NCBI GenBank assembly: GCA_936450465.1
Contig: OW388302.1
Span: 57,290,459-57,354,458, forward strand
Length of the DNA stretch: 64,000 bases
Reading direction: 5' to 3'
DNA from: Gibbula magus
Taxonomy: Eukaryota > Mollusca > Gastropoda > Trochida > Trochidae
In this document: positions 53,090 through 64,000 of the stretch, piece by piece
Numbering within the stretch: position 1 is the first letter of the stretch
How the letters are laid out: every line of letters begins with the position of its first letter
The notes under the pieces: generated by a model
Database searches by the model: none
Seen by the model: the letters and a program-made list of their open reading frames with translations, nothing else
Told to the model about the DNA's origin: nothing
Position numbers and translations under genes: made by a program

Positions 53090-55020
53090 ATGATAGTGAT
53101 TCCCTTTCTTTCCAACTTCTTATAGATCTTACAACTGCGTTCTTTCTGGGATGCAATACTATTCTATTGTAATACAGTGTTTAGGGGGATTGGGTCCACA
53201 TATTGTAGATATAGGGCGGGTGGGATATATGACGACGAAGTACTGTTGTAACATTGACATTGGTTTTATTTGATGGCATCAATAAAGAATGAGGGTAAAC
53301 AAATTAGCTTCTTGTCACGAATTCTAAATAGTAATGACCATAGTGTAACAGTGCTATGTCACACCATCCCCGTGTTGTGCCCACGCCTTGGAGTGTGACG
53401 AGGGTATATAGCATGTTTGTGTCCGTCAATCCAATTGGACGTTTGTCCATCATTAATTGTTTCCATAAATTGATATAAGTGCTAGCTTCACCCAACTATA
53501 TACACATGTGAATCATGATCGCTTGATCTGCATTGTGAGGGTTTGGTCAATACATGTATATGATAAAAAAAAGTTGTATCCCACCACACGACCACAAGTC
53601 AACTGTTCATTGGTTTGTGTCCATGTTTTGCACATAGGATCACAGTGAGAATAACATATATCACACTTCCATCAAACGTTAAACATATGTTAATCAAAAC
53701 CCATTGGTAGTTGGCTTTTTCGAAGATGCTTAGTATCTTTCAATTTCATTGTGTTTAAATCATGTATTAATAACATATATGTGTAAACAGGAATATCCTC
53801 CTGAATTTCGTTCCACAAAAAATACCCCGATAGAACCCTCCTTTTAAGCGGGGTGTGATGGTATGTGAGCTGTAGTCGCTTTTACGCTTAATGATAGATT
53901 ACCGATTACATGAAATGAGAAATAAACTACAGGGCACAAGAAAGTACTCCACTCAGTTGGTTTCGATTTATTCAATATTTAAAAGAAACCAGGTGCATTT
54001 GACTATGGCACGATACAATAATATTTATCTGCGGTAGTTTGAATGAATTATTTGGTGACTGTGGTTACGTTTTGGTTAAAATGTCTTTGTTTAATGAAGA
54101 CAGGTAAGAAATGAAATTTACACCAACATGACCCCTACCATGTTTAAAATGTTCTGCAGTAATTTAAATTGAGAAGTATTCTTTGACTGCTGACTAAATA
54201 CCTGTACTTTTCAGTTTTAGATAATGACATCGAAAACTTGAGATATTTGCAATTGAAAATCATACATATGATGAAATCAACAGAAGTGAATACTTTCTCG
54301 TGCCCAGTAGTTTAGTTATCGAGATGGAAGACATAAACCTCCTTGATCCAGGAATAGTGGTTTATTTAAGATCTTTTTAGACTACATATATTTCAGAATA
54401 TGACATATGTTACTTATTAAACTGACATTAATCGTATAAAATAGAACCTTTTGTATACTTCTAAACACTAATGTCAAAGGTTGTCATCCCAGAGGATGAG
54501 ATATGTTGACGTCGGTTATGATCTTCATTATTTTTTACAATTTACGCTTAGACAAGTCTTTAACGGTATAAAATATAAAGTTTGGCAATCCAACAAAACC
54601 ATCCTCCAACACCAGTGTGAAACGTGGTCATCCAAGGAGATGATGAGATATAGATATTGATAATATAGACAGAAACGGTAGTCTTTTTAAATTCGTTTTA
54701 GATGACATAAATCTAAGAATATTACTTACCCTACTTATTTGCCTGACAGTTTACACTTTAAAAATACACCCACAAAATTGTTGGCAAACAAGAATTTCCA
54801 ACACATGTGTCAGAGGTTAGAATCGCTGTTTGGACTATAATGTTCAAAAGTTAAAATCTAGATTTTTACAATCGTATAGTGTTTATACACGATGTGGTGA
54901 GGTTTCATAGCAATGCACATACAGAACATTGCAGGCTTTCTCATAATACTAGCAGCCGTGATATAAGCGAAATATTTGTGAAAGTTAAACCTCAAAACAC
55001 TTCACCTCACCTGCCTATAT
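53090..55020. other. Gene-poor stretch
   Basis: No exon is supported. 53385-53460 has a gggtatatagcat / gtccgtcaatcc segment of the type seen at 13.84 kb. An ATG at 54079 opening MSLFNEDR before GTAAGA is first-exon-like but too short to call. Confidence 0.35.
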
Positions 55021-55082
55021 AATCAATGTCTATATCTCATCTCCTGAGATGACCACTTTTAACACTTGTGTTGGAGGATCTT
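54577..55082. repeat. Inverted repeat pair with 370-bp spacer
   Basis: The segment ccatcctccaacaccagtgt, then gtggtcatccaaggaga at 54598-54660, is mirrored at 55026-55082 (tctatatctcatctcctgag, then cttgtgttggagga). A shorter related copy is at about 54475-54510. Confidence 0.6.
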
Positions 55083-55354
55083 TTTTTTTGTACGAAAAGT
55101 GGGTGAGATATAGACACCTGCCTATATAATCAATGCAGAGATAATAAATATAAACTTTAGCTAAAACGATCCTACAGGATCTCCTGCTCACGTCTGTCCC
55201 AGTCAAGAGGAGTTTCGGTTTAGAAATTTCCAGTGGTTCATGATGTACCAGAGTACACCTTTGAAGAATAATGTATTATGTCTTGGTGTATCTAAATAGG
55301 ACTTTAAAATATCACAAATAGGTTAATTTTGTTTTTGAAGTGTATGATAATTCA

Positions 55355-55570
55355 AACATGCAACCCTTTGTTCGTAACTAAGGGTGCTAGCCTCTCAAAC
55401 CAAAAGCCCGGGTTCGGGTCCCAAAATTTATGACCTGGGTCTCATATTGTGCTGTGCCCCTTGGCAAGACATGAAATCCTTCTTGCACTCAGTCCACCCA
55501 GCCATTTAAATGGGTACAGATCTGTAAAGTCATGCACAGATGCGCTGAAAATCCTTCAAGGTTATAATGT
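55355..55570 (+). mobile_element. tRNA-derived SINE
   Basis: The head ggtgctagcctctcaaacc, then gcccgggttcgggtccc (B-box-like), is followed by a body ttgtgctgtgccccttggca, then cttgcactcagtccacccag, then taaatgggtac. This body is of a type I recall as a widespread conserved domain of invertebrate SINEs. Polymorphic and non-coding. Confidence 0.6.
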
Positions 55571-56040
55571 AGCTTAATTGTTTGCACCAGCTTTAAAATG
55601 TATTTGATTATTTTCCTAAAGGCAACAAAGGGCTGATAGAAGTGAAATGATTGTCAGTTGCTTGGGAATGTATGCAGAACTTAAAGACTTTTGCATGGAA
55701 GATTTGTGCTTCATGCACACTGAAGAATTCCCTTTCATGAGGATAGCAGCTTGTCCCTTACTTGATGAATGAGCACAGAAATTTACAAAATTAATCATTA
55801 TTGTGCCAAATAATTGAAATATTTAAAAAGAATTATAATCACAAATGCATGTTCTGCGATGTCATATACCCTTCGAGACTCAATGATTATTTAGAAGGAA
55901 TCTACTTCTGCGAATGCATTCTCCATTACAGAATGGTTTGCTTGTTGAAGAGTAGAAGATGAAACTATTAACATACAGTTGGTAGACCCTGTCAGATACA
56001 GTCTCAAACACGCATTCTTAGACCTGCTCCTTTTAAATTT

Positions 56041-56229
56041 TTAGAACATTGTTCCGAACAACCGGTACCAGTGCGAAGTGAAAGGAGTGACTCCTATCTG
56101 AACACTGTTCTGGGTGTGCGCAACATGGACTATTGCTGTGCAGCTTGTACTTGCATTCTCCGCATGCCCAGAATAGTGTTCGAATCCTCTCCTTTCACTT
56201 TGCACTTGTATGGGATGTTCAGAACAAAA
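56041..56229. repeat. Imperfect inverted repeat with gaacattgttc ends
   Basis: The left arm gaacattgttccgaac, then gcgaagtgaaaggag, then gaacactgttctgggtgtgc, is mirrored by the right arm (gcatgcccagaatagtgttc, then ctcctttcactttgcactt, then gttcagaaca). Arms are about 83 nt with several mismatches. Confidence 0.65.
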
Positions 56230-57088
56230 AACGGACATTGTTGAAGTGAAGACGATAGTTGACATGTGCAGCTCCTAGAGACAGTGAAATCAAAGCATCT
56301 CTTGGACCTGACTGTGCAACTGTCTACAACAGGCAGTTCAACACTTTTCTTTCGAGTATAACAAAACAATTCTCGTTACTGTAATGATTTATTTACAAAA
56401 TGATTTCCATCAAAGGATATACAGACAGAAAACGTTGACATGATTTTATTCAAAATCTGACATTTATTAGATAAAAAATAATCTATTTCATCAAATTCTT
56501 GCAACAAGTTTTACATCATGATGATCTTTTTTGAACATAACAAACACTTTTCTCAGTGTCCTGAACATCAATATCACCACTTTCCTATCACCCTCTTCTC
56601 TTCTCTCTTCTTGCACAATAGGGAAGAACTTCCCCCGCAAGTCATACATACTCAGTTTCCATCACTGGCTAACTTAAGCCTTGCTGCATTTCGTTTCATT
56701 TTCTCTGCAATCTTGACAGTGCGCTGTACCTGAATTTCATAGTGCAGGCAGACTAGCTAGCATAGAAAAGCAGTGATGGAGACTGGCACTAGTTCTTGTC
56801 TCACAGGAGAAGTTGGGTAAGGAATGGAGTTAGTTTAAAGGAAATGAGTTTAACTTTCTCTTTGATTCACCCTCACAGGTCTTTCTCCCTGTAAAGTAAA
56901 CTAAATCTCCTTCTCAACTTGATTCATACCTGCCTCACTCTCAATATCATACAACTGACTCTGCTCTGTTAAACCAATATGGTTCCACATTCCTCTGACA
57001 TGACGGCCCCTACGGTTCAATTCACCCCTCCTCCTGACCTGACCTCTCCCCTCTTAAAGTAAACAAGACTCCCTCCCCTCCTGACCCC

Positions 57089-60000
57089 TCAATCACTTTC
57101 TACATCCACGTCTCCCCCATCTCCCTCATTGCCCCCTGCTGACCCCTCCCCTCCTGACCCTGAATGGTCCCCCGCCTCCTCCTCGTCCGAGTCCACAATG
57201 CGAGCTTTCTTCTTCTTGGGTCCAGTGTCAGAACCAGAGTCGTCCTGTAATGTAAACACACAGAAGTTCTCACTCAGTCTCAGCATTGACAATAAGAGTT
57301 TTTTCAATGTCAATCTCCTTGCAAATTCCATCATGATATTATATCAAATATTGTTTTAAAGGTATTTGAGCTAAAAACGGTTGATAAGGCGGAGAACCCC
57401 CACCTACTTGGAAAAGCTGATACGTTTTTAAGTGCAGAAGTGTTCCCACCTTAACAAGACCTCAACTCTCCAAATTACAAATTCAAACACAAAGAGTAAA
57501 CTGTGATGAAGTCATGTGCACTATCGCTGTGTCTGTTCTTTACCCATAAGCTACTGTTACCACAAAGGAATGTTCTCCATCAAAGCAAATACACCACATC
57601 AACTACACAGTCCTCCTCCTCCTGACACCATTGGAGAATTCTGGTTCAGGGTGTTTGAATTTCCCTAAAAATCTCTAAAGACTGAAAATTCCTTGATCAG
57701 GTGATTTGAATTTCCCCTTTTGAAAGTTCCAAGATTTTTCTATGAAATGGCTATCCTAATAGCTCCTCCTTTAAACATCTTTAAGCTAAGTGTGTTAATT
57801 CTATAAAGTATGCTAGTTACTGCCACCCACCTCATCACTCTCCACAATCCGAGCCTTGCCCTTCTTGTTGCTACTAGTGCGGTGGTCCGAGTCGTATGCA
57901 TCCTCACTGTCCGATGAGTAGATGTTCTGTCGATCTGTAGATAGAAACAATTCAATCAATTGACTGATACAATGAAGAAAGGTCTATTATTTTCCCATAG
58001 TCCATTCTGAATTAATTATTGATCACTATATGACAAAAGCCGTCATTATTGAAGCTGTAATAACATATTTGGCTGACAATAACGATACACATGATATATG
58101 TATCTGTATACATTATTAATGCTGCAACCTACATATTTTCATCACTACAAATTTCTTTTTTTTTCGAAGTTAAAATAACTTTGTGTTTTGAAGATAATGA
58201 CTGAGCATGACATAAACAAAACCATAAAAACTGGAATAAAAAAACCCATCTTTTTGGGGGAAACCATCTTTCTTTGTCCACGCTCCAGAAATCTCCACAC
58301 AATGAAACAATAGAAATATGGATTTTCCTTCAACAGTTTGCGTCATAAACAAACCCTGTGCATCTTTTTTTTACTTGAGATTGAACATGTACTCATATTA
58401 TTTATAGTATCATGGCTGCCGTATGTGATTTTTTGCCTCTTACCTTTGCGAGCTCCCTGTTTAAACTGTTTCTTGATGGCGGAAATAGAGATATCTTCAT
58501 CATCATCGTCGTCATCTTCCCCTCCTTCTAGGTATGATGACGTCATCCCACGGGCGTGACTCCGCTCACGGATGCGACGTTGTTGACTTTCTCTCCGGAT
58601 TGAGGCTCGCAGTCTCTCCTCTTCTTTCTGTTATCATTCGGTCAAAGCATGTACACAGTGTAAGACTAAACAGTTTTATGAGGGTTGTCTCCCTTTCTTA
58701 TAAAACAGAATTCAACACAAAGTTTTTCGAAACAAAATAGCTACATCAAATAAATGTAAAGGGTTATTTGGGCACATCTGATATGAAATCATACAGTTAT
58801 TTCTAAAGTAATGGGGTGCAAAGATTACTTTCAAACACTGAAGAGATTACAATAATTAAATTTTTCTCTGGATTCAGGCTTGGAAAATATCCGAAACTCT
58901 GTTTGTACAGAAATTTAATTTAATTACTTTCTAATGCAAGCAAGTCTTTGAGGGCTTTTAGAAGTGGAATACTATAATAAAAAAAATTCTTGATAACTTC
59001 TTTATTGTGTAGATACACAACCTTTCGGAGCATGTGCTCATTCCTTCACCAGGTGGAATGTTTAGAATACAACAAGGTAGGATATATACATAATAAAGAA
59101 GTAATCACAAGTAAATCTTTTCCAATGTAATATTCAACCTGATCAATTCAAGTTTAATACTGTTGAATTGCTTGATTTGACCTCACCTTGATCATCTCCG
59201 ACCTATGGGCGTCGGGGTCGTGACCTGCAATGGGAAGGACCTTGACCTTCTGCGCCTTTGTGGAACGATCAGCAAGTGACATGGTCATCTTACGATGTGT
59301 GAAAGACTCTGTGGAGCTTGGTCTGTTGAGAGGACATTGCCACAATGAAAGGGACACTGAATTATGGGTAATGGAGGTGAAGGTCGAGATGAAGGACTTG
59401 TTAGGAAGACAATAGAGAGTAATGGTGAACCTGAACTTACAGATAATTAAATTAATCAAAAACATGGAAACTTAAACATCTTAAAGTGAAGTCAATTACC
59501 TGCAACACTGTGTAACTAGCAGATACATCCTAAAGTGAAGTCAATTACCTGCAACACTGTGTAACTAGCAGATAACTTGGATACCGATATCCAACAAAAT
59601 AAGCTTACGTCATGTCAACTCATCTATAAGTACAGTTAGTTGGATATCAAAGTCTAGTTTGTTACAATCGCTTTAAGTGATCGAGTACACATCCCATCCA
59701 CTGGGGCTAGGATACTCTCACAACATAGTCTGGGTCGGACACGGCACAGCCGGAACCAAGTTGATCCCCCTTCTTTGACTGCTTAATTTCTGGTATCAAA
59801 TTCTGGACTTTTACCCAGTAATATAAGATATATGAATTTTAGGTGTCTTCATTGAGAAGTAGGTGAAAAGTCAATACAGTACTTCCTTACTACACTGATT
59901 TCCCTCAGCAGTTCCAGTTCTAACAACCTTGAATCGAGGCACTCACCTGAACGAGAGTTTGGTTTTGAAGACGGACTGCCCCTGCAAGCCGGTTCCCTGT

Positions 60001-63000
60001 CTCACAAACAGATGGTTGAAGTCGGACTTGATGGGCATGGAGTGGACGTCAAATACCTCGTCCCCCAGGTGTAGAGACATGCTGCAAATTGACGAGATGC
60101 TTAGAGATCATGCATCACACACATACACACACACAGTGGTATATATATCAACAGTGGCAATATTATCATGTTATCAGTTATGTATTTCTATATTGTTACA
60201 GGCCTGAGATTCGAAATAACAAAACATTTTTGATCTGTTTACTTTGTAACGTTTTAAAATGTTTGTATTATATTATCTTATAATTAAATTAACAATAAAA
60301 TAATGAGATTTATCAATGAAATAAACTGTCAATCAAACTGCAGTGACTGTGCCTCAAATATTGTAAATTGTGCAATACATTTCTGTTGTAAAAGGAGTTT
60401 TTAAGCTTGAAGTGAGTGAGTTATTGTTTAACACCGCTTCGGCAGTATTGCAGCCATTAGCGGCGAGTTATGCTTGAATCCTGGCAGGTAGAGCAAATGA
60501 GTTGTTGTTTAGCGCTAGGATAAGATAATGAGGAACAAAGCAAACACATTGGTGGAAAAGGGTAGTGTTAGAGAGTACCGTAAAAACTTTGTGATCTGCG
60601 TTGGCTTTAATTATTTCAAAATAGAAGCCGACATAATAATATTTCCATGGTGCCTGCTTTAAAAGCTTGTTTCACAACTAGGTCAGTTAGAAGTACCTTC
60701 CATCGGACCACTTGACAATCCTGGCATTGCTCTCTCGGACCGGCTTGTCAAACTCATCCTTTATTTCATTACCTTCCTCGTCCTTCTTCATCCTCCATCG
60801 CATTGTGTTTTCAACCTGAGGACATTTAATTTACATTTTCAGGGATTGGGAAAGACACATTTCAGGGCTTTTAGACATTTTCCATTGTAGCAATAGTAAA
60901 ATTTATAACTTTAATGGGCCATTTTTTCATCAAATGTGCAAAATGATTCATGGCTCCTACCTTTCTATATCCCTGTATTTTGTACAACAAGCCAAACTGG
61001 AGACATGGGGCTACTGGTCAGTAGAAGCTGGCAGATATTGCAATCACCTATGAGTCTAGCGTTTACTATATCCCATGGTATTATATACCGGTGGGATAAA
61101 AAAGGTACCGAAGGCTAAAAATAGAGCCATTAGATCAGTGAGCTCAAACAGCCTTCTGCATGATTTATAATTAGCTATTTTTAATCTAAGGTAACTTACA
61201 TATTATAAACCAAAGTTCCGAAATTTCATGACTATTAGTAAGACAAACAGGCCTTGACAGGAACTAACTCCTAATTCGGATAGTATCAACTACCAGAGGG
61301 ATTGCAGTTGATACTTTTAAAGGAAGGCTAACATTGTAATTTAAAGGCACCAACATGTACACCTTGATTTTAAAAAAACAAAACAAGCCACAATAGGCAT
61401 ATTATAAAGAGAGTATTTGGTGTTTACAGTTTAATCGCCTTTCAAGTGAAATGTGGGCTTTACTGGGGCCGTGTTCAAGAGAGGTTTCAAAGTAATCGCT
61501 CAATTAGCGATTACTTTTAAACCTCTCTTGAACGCGATTGCTCAAAGTAGCGCTACGTAGCAAGGCGAGCGAACTTCGAGGAATTTGCACTGTGTCGTTC
61601 AAGAGAGAATTAGCGCTACTTGAGCACTACATTGAGCGCTACATTGAGCACTACATTGAGCGATCAATGAACAATTTAAGTGCTCGCTGTTATTGAACGG
61701 GGCCCTTGTCATGAGACGAGAGATAAGTGACCACAATGAAAACACAAAATATCACCCAAGTAGCAATGTCACCTCTGCAACTTCTAATGTGGTTTTGGAT
61801 GACAAGTATCGACTAGTACAAACTGATGTAAAGCGTAGAGATAACGCGCAAGTTTGTTAACAGACAAGCAACATATGACAGCATTTGTTTACCAGACACA
61901 CGGAACGATAGCCTCTAAATGTATTGTTCCTCTGCATATTTCTGGTAGAACTGTAGAACAGAAAGACTGACCAACCTTGAGCTTCATTCTGTGTCGTCCT
62001 TCCTCGTCTAACACTTCATCCTCGTCAATCTCATCCTCGTACGTAGACGGGTCAAACGGTCTGAAAATTGATATTGGAAATAAAGCCTGATCTGTTTGAT
62101 CTGCTTGGTGATGAGTTCTATAAGTATTTCAGATTGGTGATGAAAGAATGGAGGAAAAGTCATTCCTTGTCATTTTTTATTTCTGTGATTTCACAGATAA
62201 AGAATATATCGTGGAAAAAACAACAACAGAATAGCTAACAAATGTCTGGTCCACAAAACATAAAGTTATGTCAAAAGTATGAATGGCTATACAAAAACTT
62301 TGGTTCTACCGTGTATATTTTCATGACAAAAGATTTTGCGTTCATAAGGTTATGTCAGCTCTACAAAAGTTACAGATAAAGAGTTGATGAATAAAATTTA
62401 GTTATTTTTAGTGTTGATCCAAAAGGAGGTCCTGGGGATAGTTGTCCATCCTTTTGGCGAAGTGTTTCATAAAATTTGGAGAAGTATAGGATATTATTTA
62501 TAACTGGCCAATATAACCCTTCAGCTGTATATCATATATTGGGGGTGAAGCTTTAAACTACAAATCCTGAAAATGGGTTGCAAAATTAACATAAAATTAC
62601 CGTGAAAACTCATTCACGGAATCTAGGAGGGACTAATTAATGGCAGATGGGATACCTATTCAACAGGATATAGTTCCTGTATTTCAGTCACACACAAATA
62701 CTTTCACTCTTGACACCTTTTATATTGGATTATTTTGGATACACCAGTACCTATCATACCTTACTGGCAAAAATTACATCATTGCTTTTGTGAACAAGCA
62801 ATCAAATCGGAAATTGAAAATTGAAAATAAAAACACAAGCATTAACAATTCACTTAACATTGACAGTTATTGATTAATCCCTTCAAATTATTGAGATGAT
62901 TTATTCACCTAGTCTCCACACTGAGAAAGTTGGGCAGTTTAACGTAGTGTAGAAGCTTGCCAAGGTTGGTGGCGATCTTTGGAATCTCCACCTCGATCCT

Positions 63001-64000
63001 CGTCTCCGGGAGCTCCTCTTCCTTCTCCTCATCATCATCATCGATAACTGGCATCTGATAACCACAATATCTCCCTTAATAACTGGCATCTGATAACAAC
63101 AATATCTCCCTTGACAATTGGCATATGATAACAACAATATCTCCCATGATAACTGGCATCTGATAACATAACAAAAAATTTCCCTTGACAAATGGCATCT
63201 GATTATAACAATACAGGCAAACACCTTCTGTGATGAGCTAGATTTGTTCACAAGACTTCTGGATAACACGCAAACACCTTCTGTGATGAGCTAGATTTGT
63301 GCACACGACTTCTGGATAACACGCAAACACCTTCTGTGATGAGCTAGATTTGTGCACAAGACTTCTGGATAGCAGACACACACCTTCTGTGATGAGCTAG
63401 ATTTGTGCACAAGATTTCTAGATAGGGGTCAAACAGAGCTTTGATTCAGTAGGTAGGATTTGGTTGCTACTCACACTCTGTCTCCCGTCCTCCCCATCCT
63501 CCTCATCTCGTGTCTTCTTCTCCTCCTCGTCCGAGCTGATGTCGTCAGCGTCTCCGAACAGATCGTCAACCGTCGCTGTCAACACATGTACAAATCTTAT
63601 GAGAACTTCTTCATACCAGTGTTTGTAATAAAATAGAGATGTACCAAGCCCAAAGGTTACATCATGTCTGTCATGATATTGGGCAAAGTTGGTTCAGCAG
63701 GCAACCAGAATGTAATTTTGAAATCCGTGAGTTTCTGTCACTCAAAAGACATTCCATAGAAATCATTAAGTTTTACATAACATTGAGTCTCTGATTGCTG
63801 TGAGCTGGAAATAGATTATTTGTTACTAAGTCATTTCATCGGCTGCTTATTTGCAGCATTACGAGGCAAAAGCTACTTAGACAATCAGGGGATTGTAGGA
63901 GCCTTGCAGGATGACTTATACTTATTACTAATCTGTCTGTAGGACTGAAGGTAAAGCAGAGAAGGGAGAGAGGAGACGTACCTTGAACAGCCCCAGCTCC
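57089..64000 (-). CDS. LEO1: RNA polymerase-associated protein LEO1 (C-terminal part)
   Basis: Ten exons, all phase-consistent: 64000-63982 (partial), 63575-63475, 63054-62909, 62060-61976, 60815-60697, 60081-59947, 59322-59187, 58627-58444, 57934-57831, 57244-57089, ending TGA at 57091-57089. They encode 394 residues; the N-terminus lies beyond the right edge. LEO1 is a PAF1-complex subunit acting with elongating RNA polymerase II in the nucleus. Diagnostic segments in order: [115 protein letters not shown] and an acidic Ser-rich tail. Compared with the vertebrate sequence as I know it, an extra DEFDKPVR lies in the central domain. The last two exons each carry KARIV[ED]SDE. The acceptor of exon 3 is embedded in a tandem repeat. 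Confidence 0.96.
58995..59065 (-). repeat. Hairpin plus AATAAAGAAGTT tail repeat (hammerhead-like)
   Basis: The minus strand reads CACCTGGTGAAGGAATGAGC, then ACATGCTCCGAAAGGTTGTG, then TATCTACACAATAAAGAAGT. CTGGTGA resembles the hammerhead CTGATGA strand with one change, GAGC/GCTC can form stem II, GAAA follows, and TTGTGTA/TACACAA can form stem III. A convincing stem I is not seen. It is related to the copy at 30815-30905 and lies in a LEO1 intron. Confidence 0.4.
59478..59575. repeat. 50-bp tandem duplication in LEO1 intron
   Basis: The segment taaagtgaagtcaattacct, then gcaacactgtgtaactagca occurs twice in succession with one small difference at the junction. Confidence 0.85.
61465..61706. 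mobile_element. Foldback element with ggggcc ends in LEO1 intron
   Basis: The left end ctggggccgtgttcaagag and right end attgaacggggccc are imperfect inverted repeats. Inside, cctctcttgaacgcgattgc, tagcgctacgtagcaa and several attgagcgctac units pair with one another. It is the better copy of the repeat at 16541-16705. Confidence 0.65.
63040..63215. repeat. 35-bp tandem repeat containing the LEO1 exon-3 acceptor
   Basis: Five units of about 35-39 bp read, on plus, gataactggcatctgataac, then aacaatatctccctt. On the minus strand each unit carries a TTATCAG/ATGCCAGTTAT-type sequence (some diverged). The copy nearest the exon supplies the real acceptor at 63054/63055. The first nine or so bases of exon 3 are therefore part of the repeat. 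Confidence 0.85.
63217..63432. repeat. 53-bp tandem repeat, 4 copies
   Basis: The unit caaacaccttctgtgatgag, then ctagatttgtgcacaagact, then tctggataacacg is repeated four times between LEO1 exons 2 and 3, directly beside the 35-bp array. Confidence 0.88.

Noticed and set aside
56130..56369. 79-codon minus-strand ORF (NIPYKCKVKGEDSNTILGMR)
   Set aside because: Overlaps one arm of an imperfect inverted repeat whose other arm encodes a broken version; no splice sites or homology.
62901..63269. 122-codon minus-strand ORF through the 35-bp repeat
   Set aside because: It crosses the LEO1 exon 3 in the wrong frame; the LEO1 frame of the exon is fixed by its conserved [10 protein letters not shown] sequence.

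Overview
This is eukaryotic nuclear DNA. It is AT-rich, the genes are split by GT-AG introns, and about half the window is transposon- or satellite-derived. The lineage looks lophotrochozoan, most likely a gastropod-like mollusc. That rests on the repeats (runs of gtccgtccgtcc in repeated elements, tRNA-derived SINEs, Tc1/mariner relics, and a degenerate copy near 60.41 kb of a repeat I associate with gastropods), not on a species match.

All confident genes are on the minus strand. From the right edge leftwards: (1) the C-terminal 394 codons of LEO1, a PAF1-complex subunit, in ten exons at 64000-57089, all phase-consistent. (2) Three related, essentially intronless genes for predicted secreted proteins (47724-46462, 41959-40721, 37644-36433) that I cannot assign to a described family. 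(3) A complete six-exon gene for a 294-residue MIF4G-domain protein (27394-23580) whose start codon lies in a TISU/YY1-like element. (4) A PWWP-domain HDGF/LEDGF-family gene from 9111 leftwards, seven confident exons and a probable last exon ending at 2000. LEO1 and the HDGF-like protein are nuclear chromatin and transcription proteins and the MIF4G protein is probably a translation factor. Nothing suggests the four groups act as one system.

The rest is repeats. 9.6-12.7 kb holds near-identical 853/861-bp direct duplications; 17.3-18.2 kb a minisatellite; 31.1-32.2 and 39.2-39.6 kb dead Tc1 transposases; 34.96-35.29 kb a non-LTR retrotransposon scrap; 42.0-43.5 kb a 58-bp minisatellite abutting the start of the middle secreted-protein gene; 48.4-53.06 kb an approximately 81-copy 57-bp satellite that stays open for 1140 codons. 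At least three families of small TTAA-flanked elements (MITEs) occur, three copies being packed end to end at 43.82-45.18 kb. A 265-bp near-perfect palindrome carrying a tRNA-like B box sits in an intron of the HDGF-like gene.

The best candidate for something undescribed is the secreted-protein cluster at 36-48 kb. Its two younger copies are almost identical at both ends but diverged in the middle, and they share an upstream minisatellite that has expanded about eight-fold at one of them.
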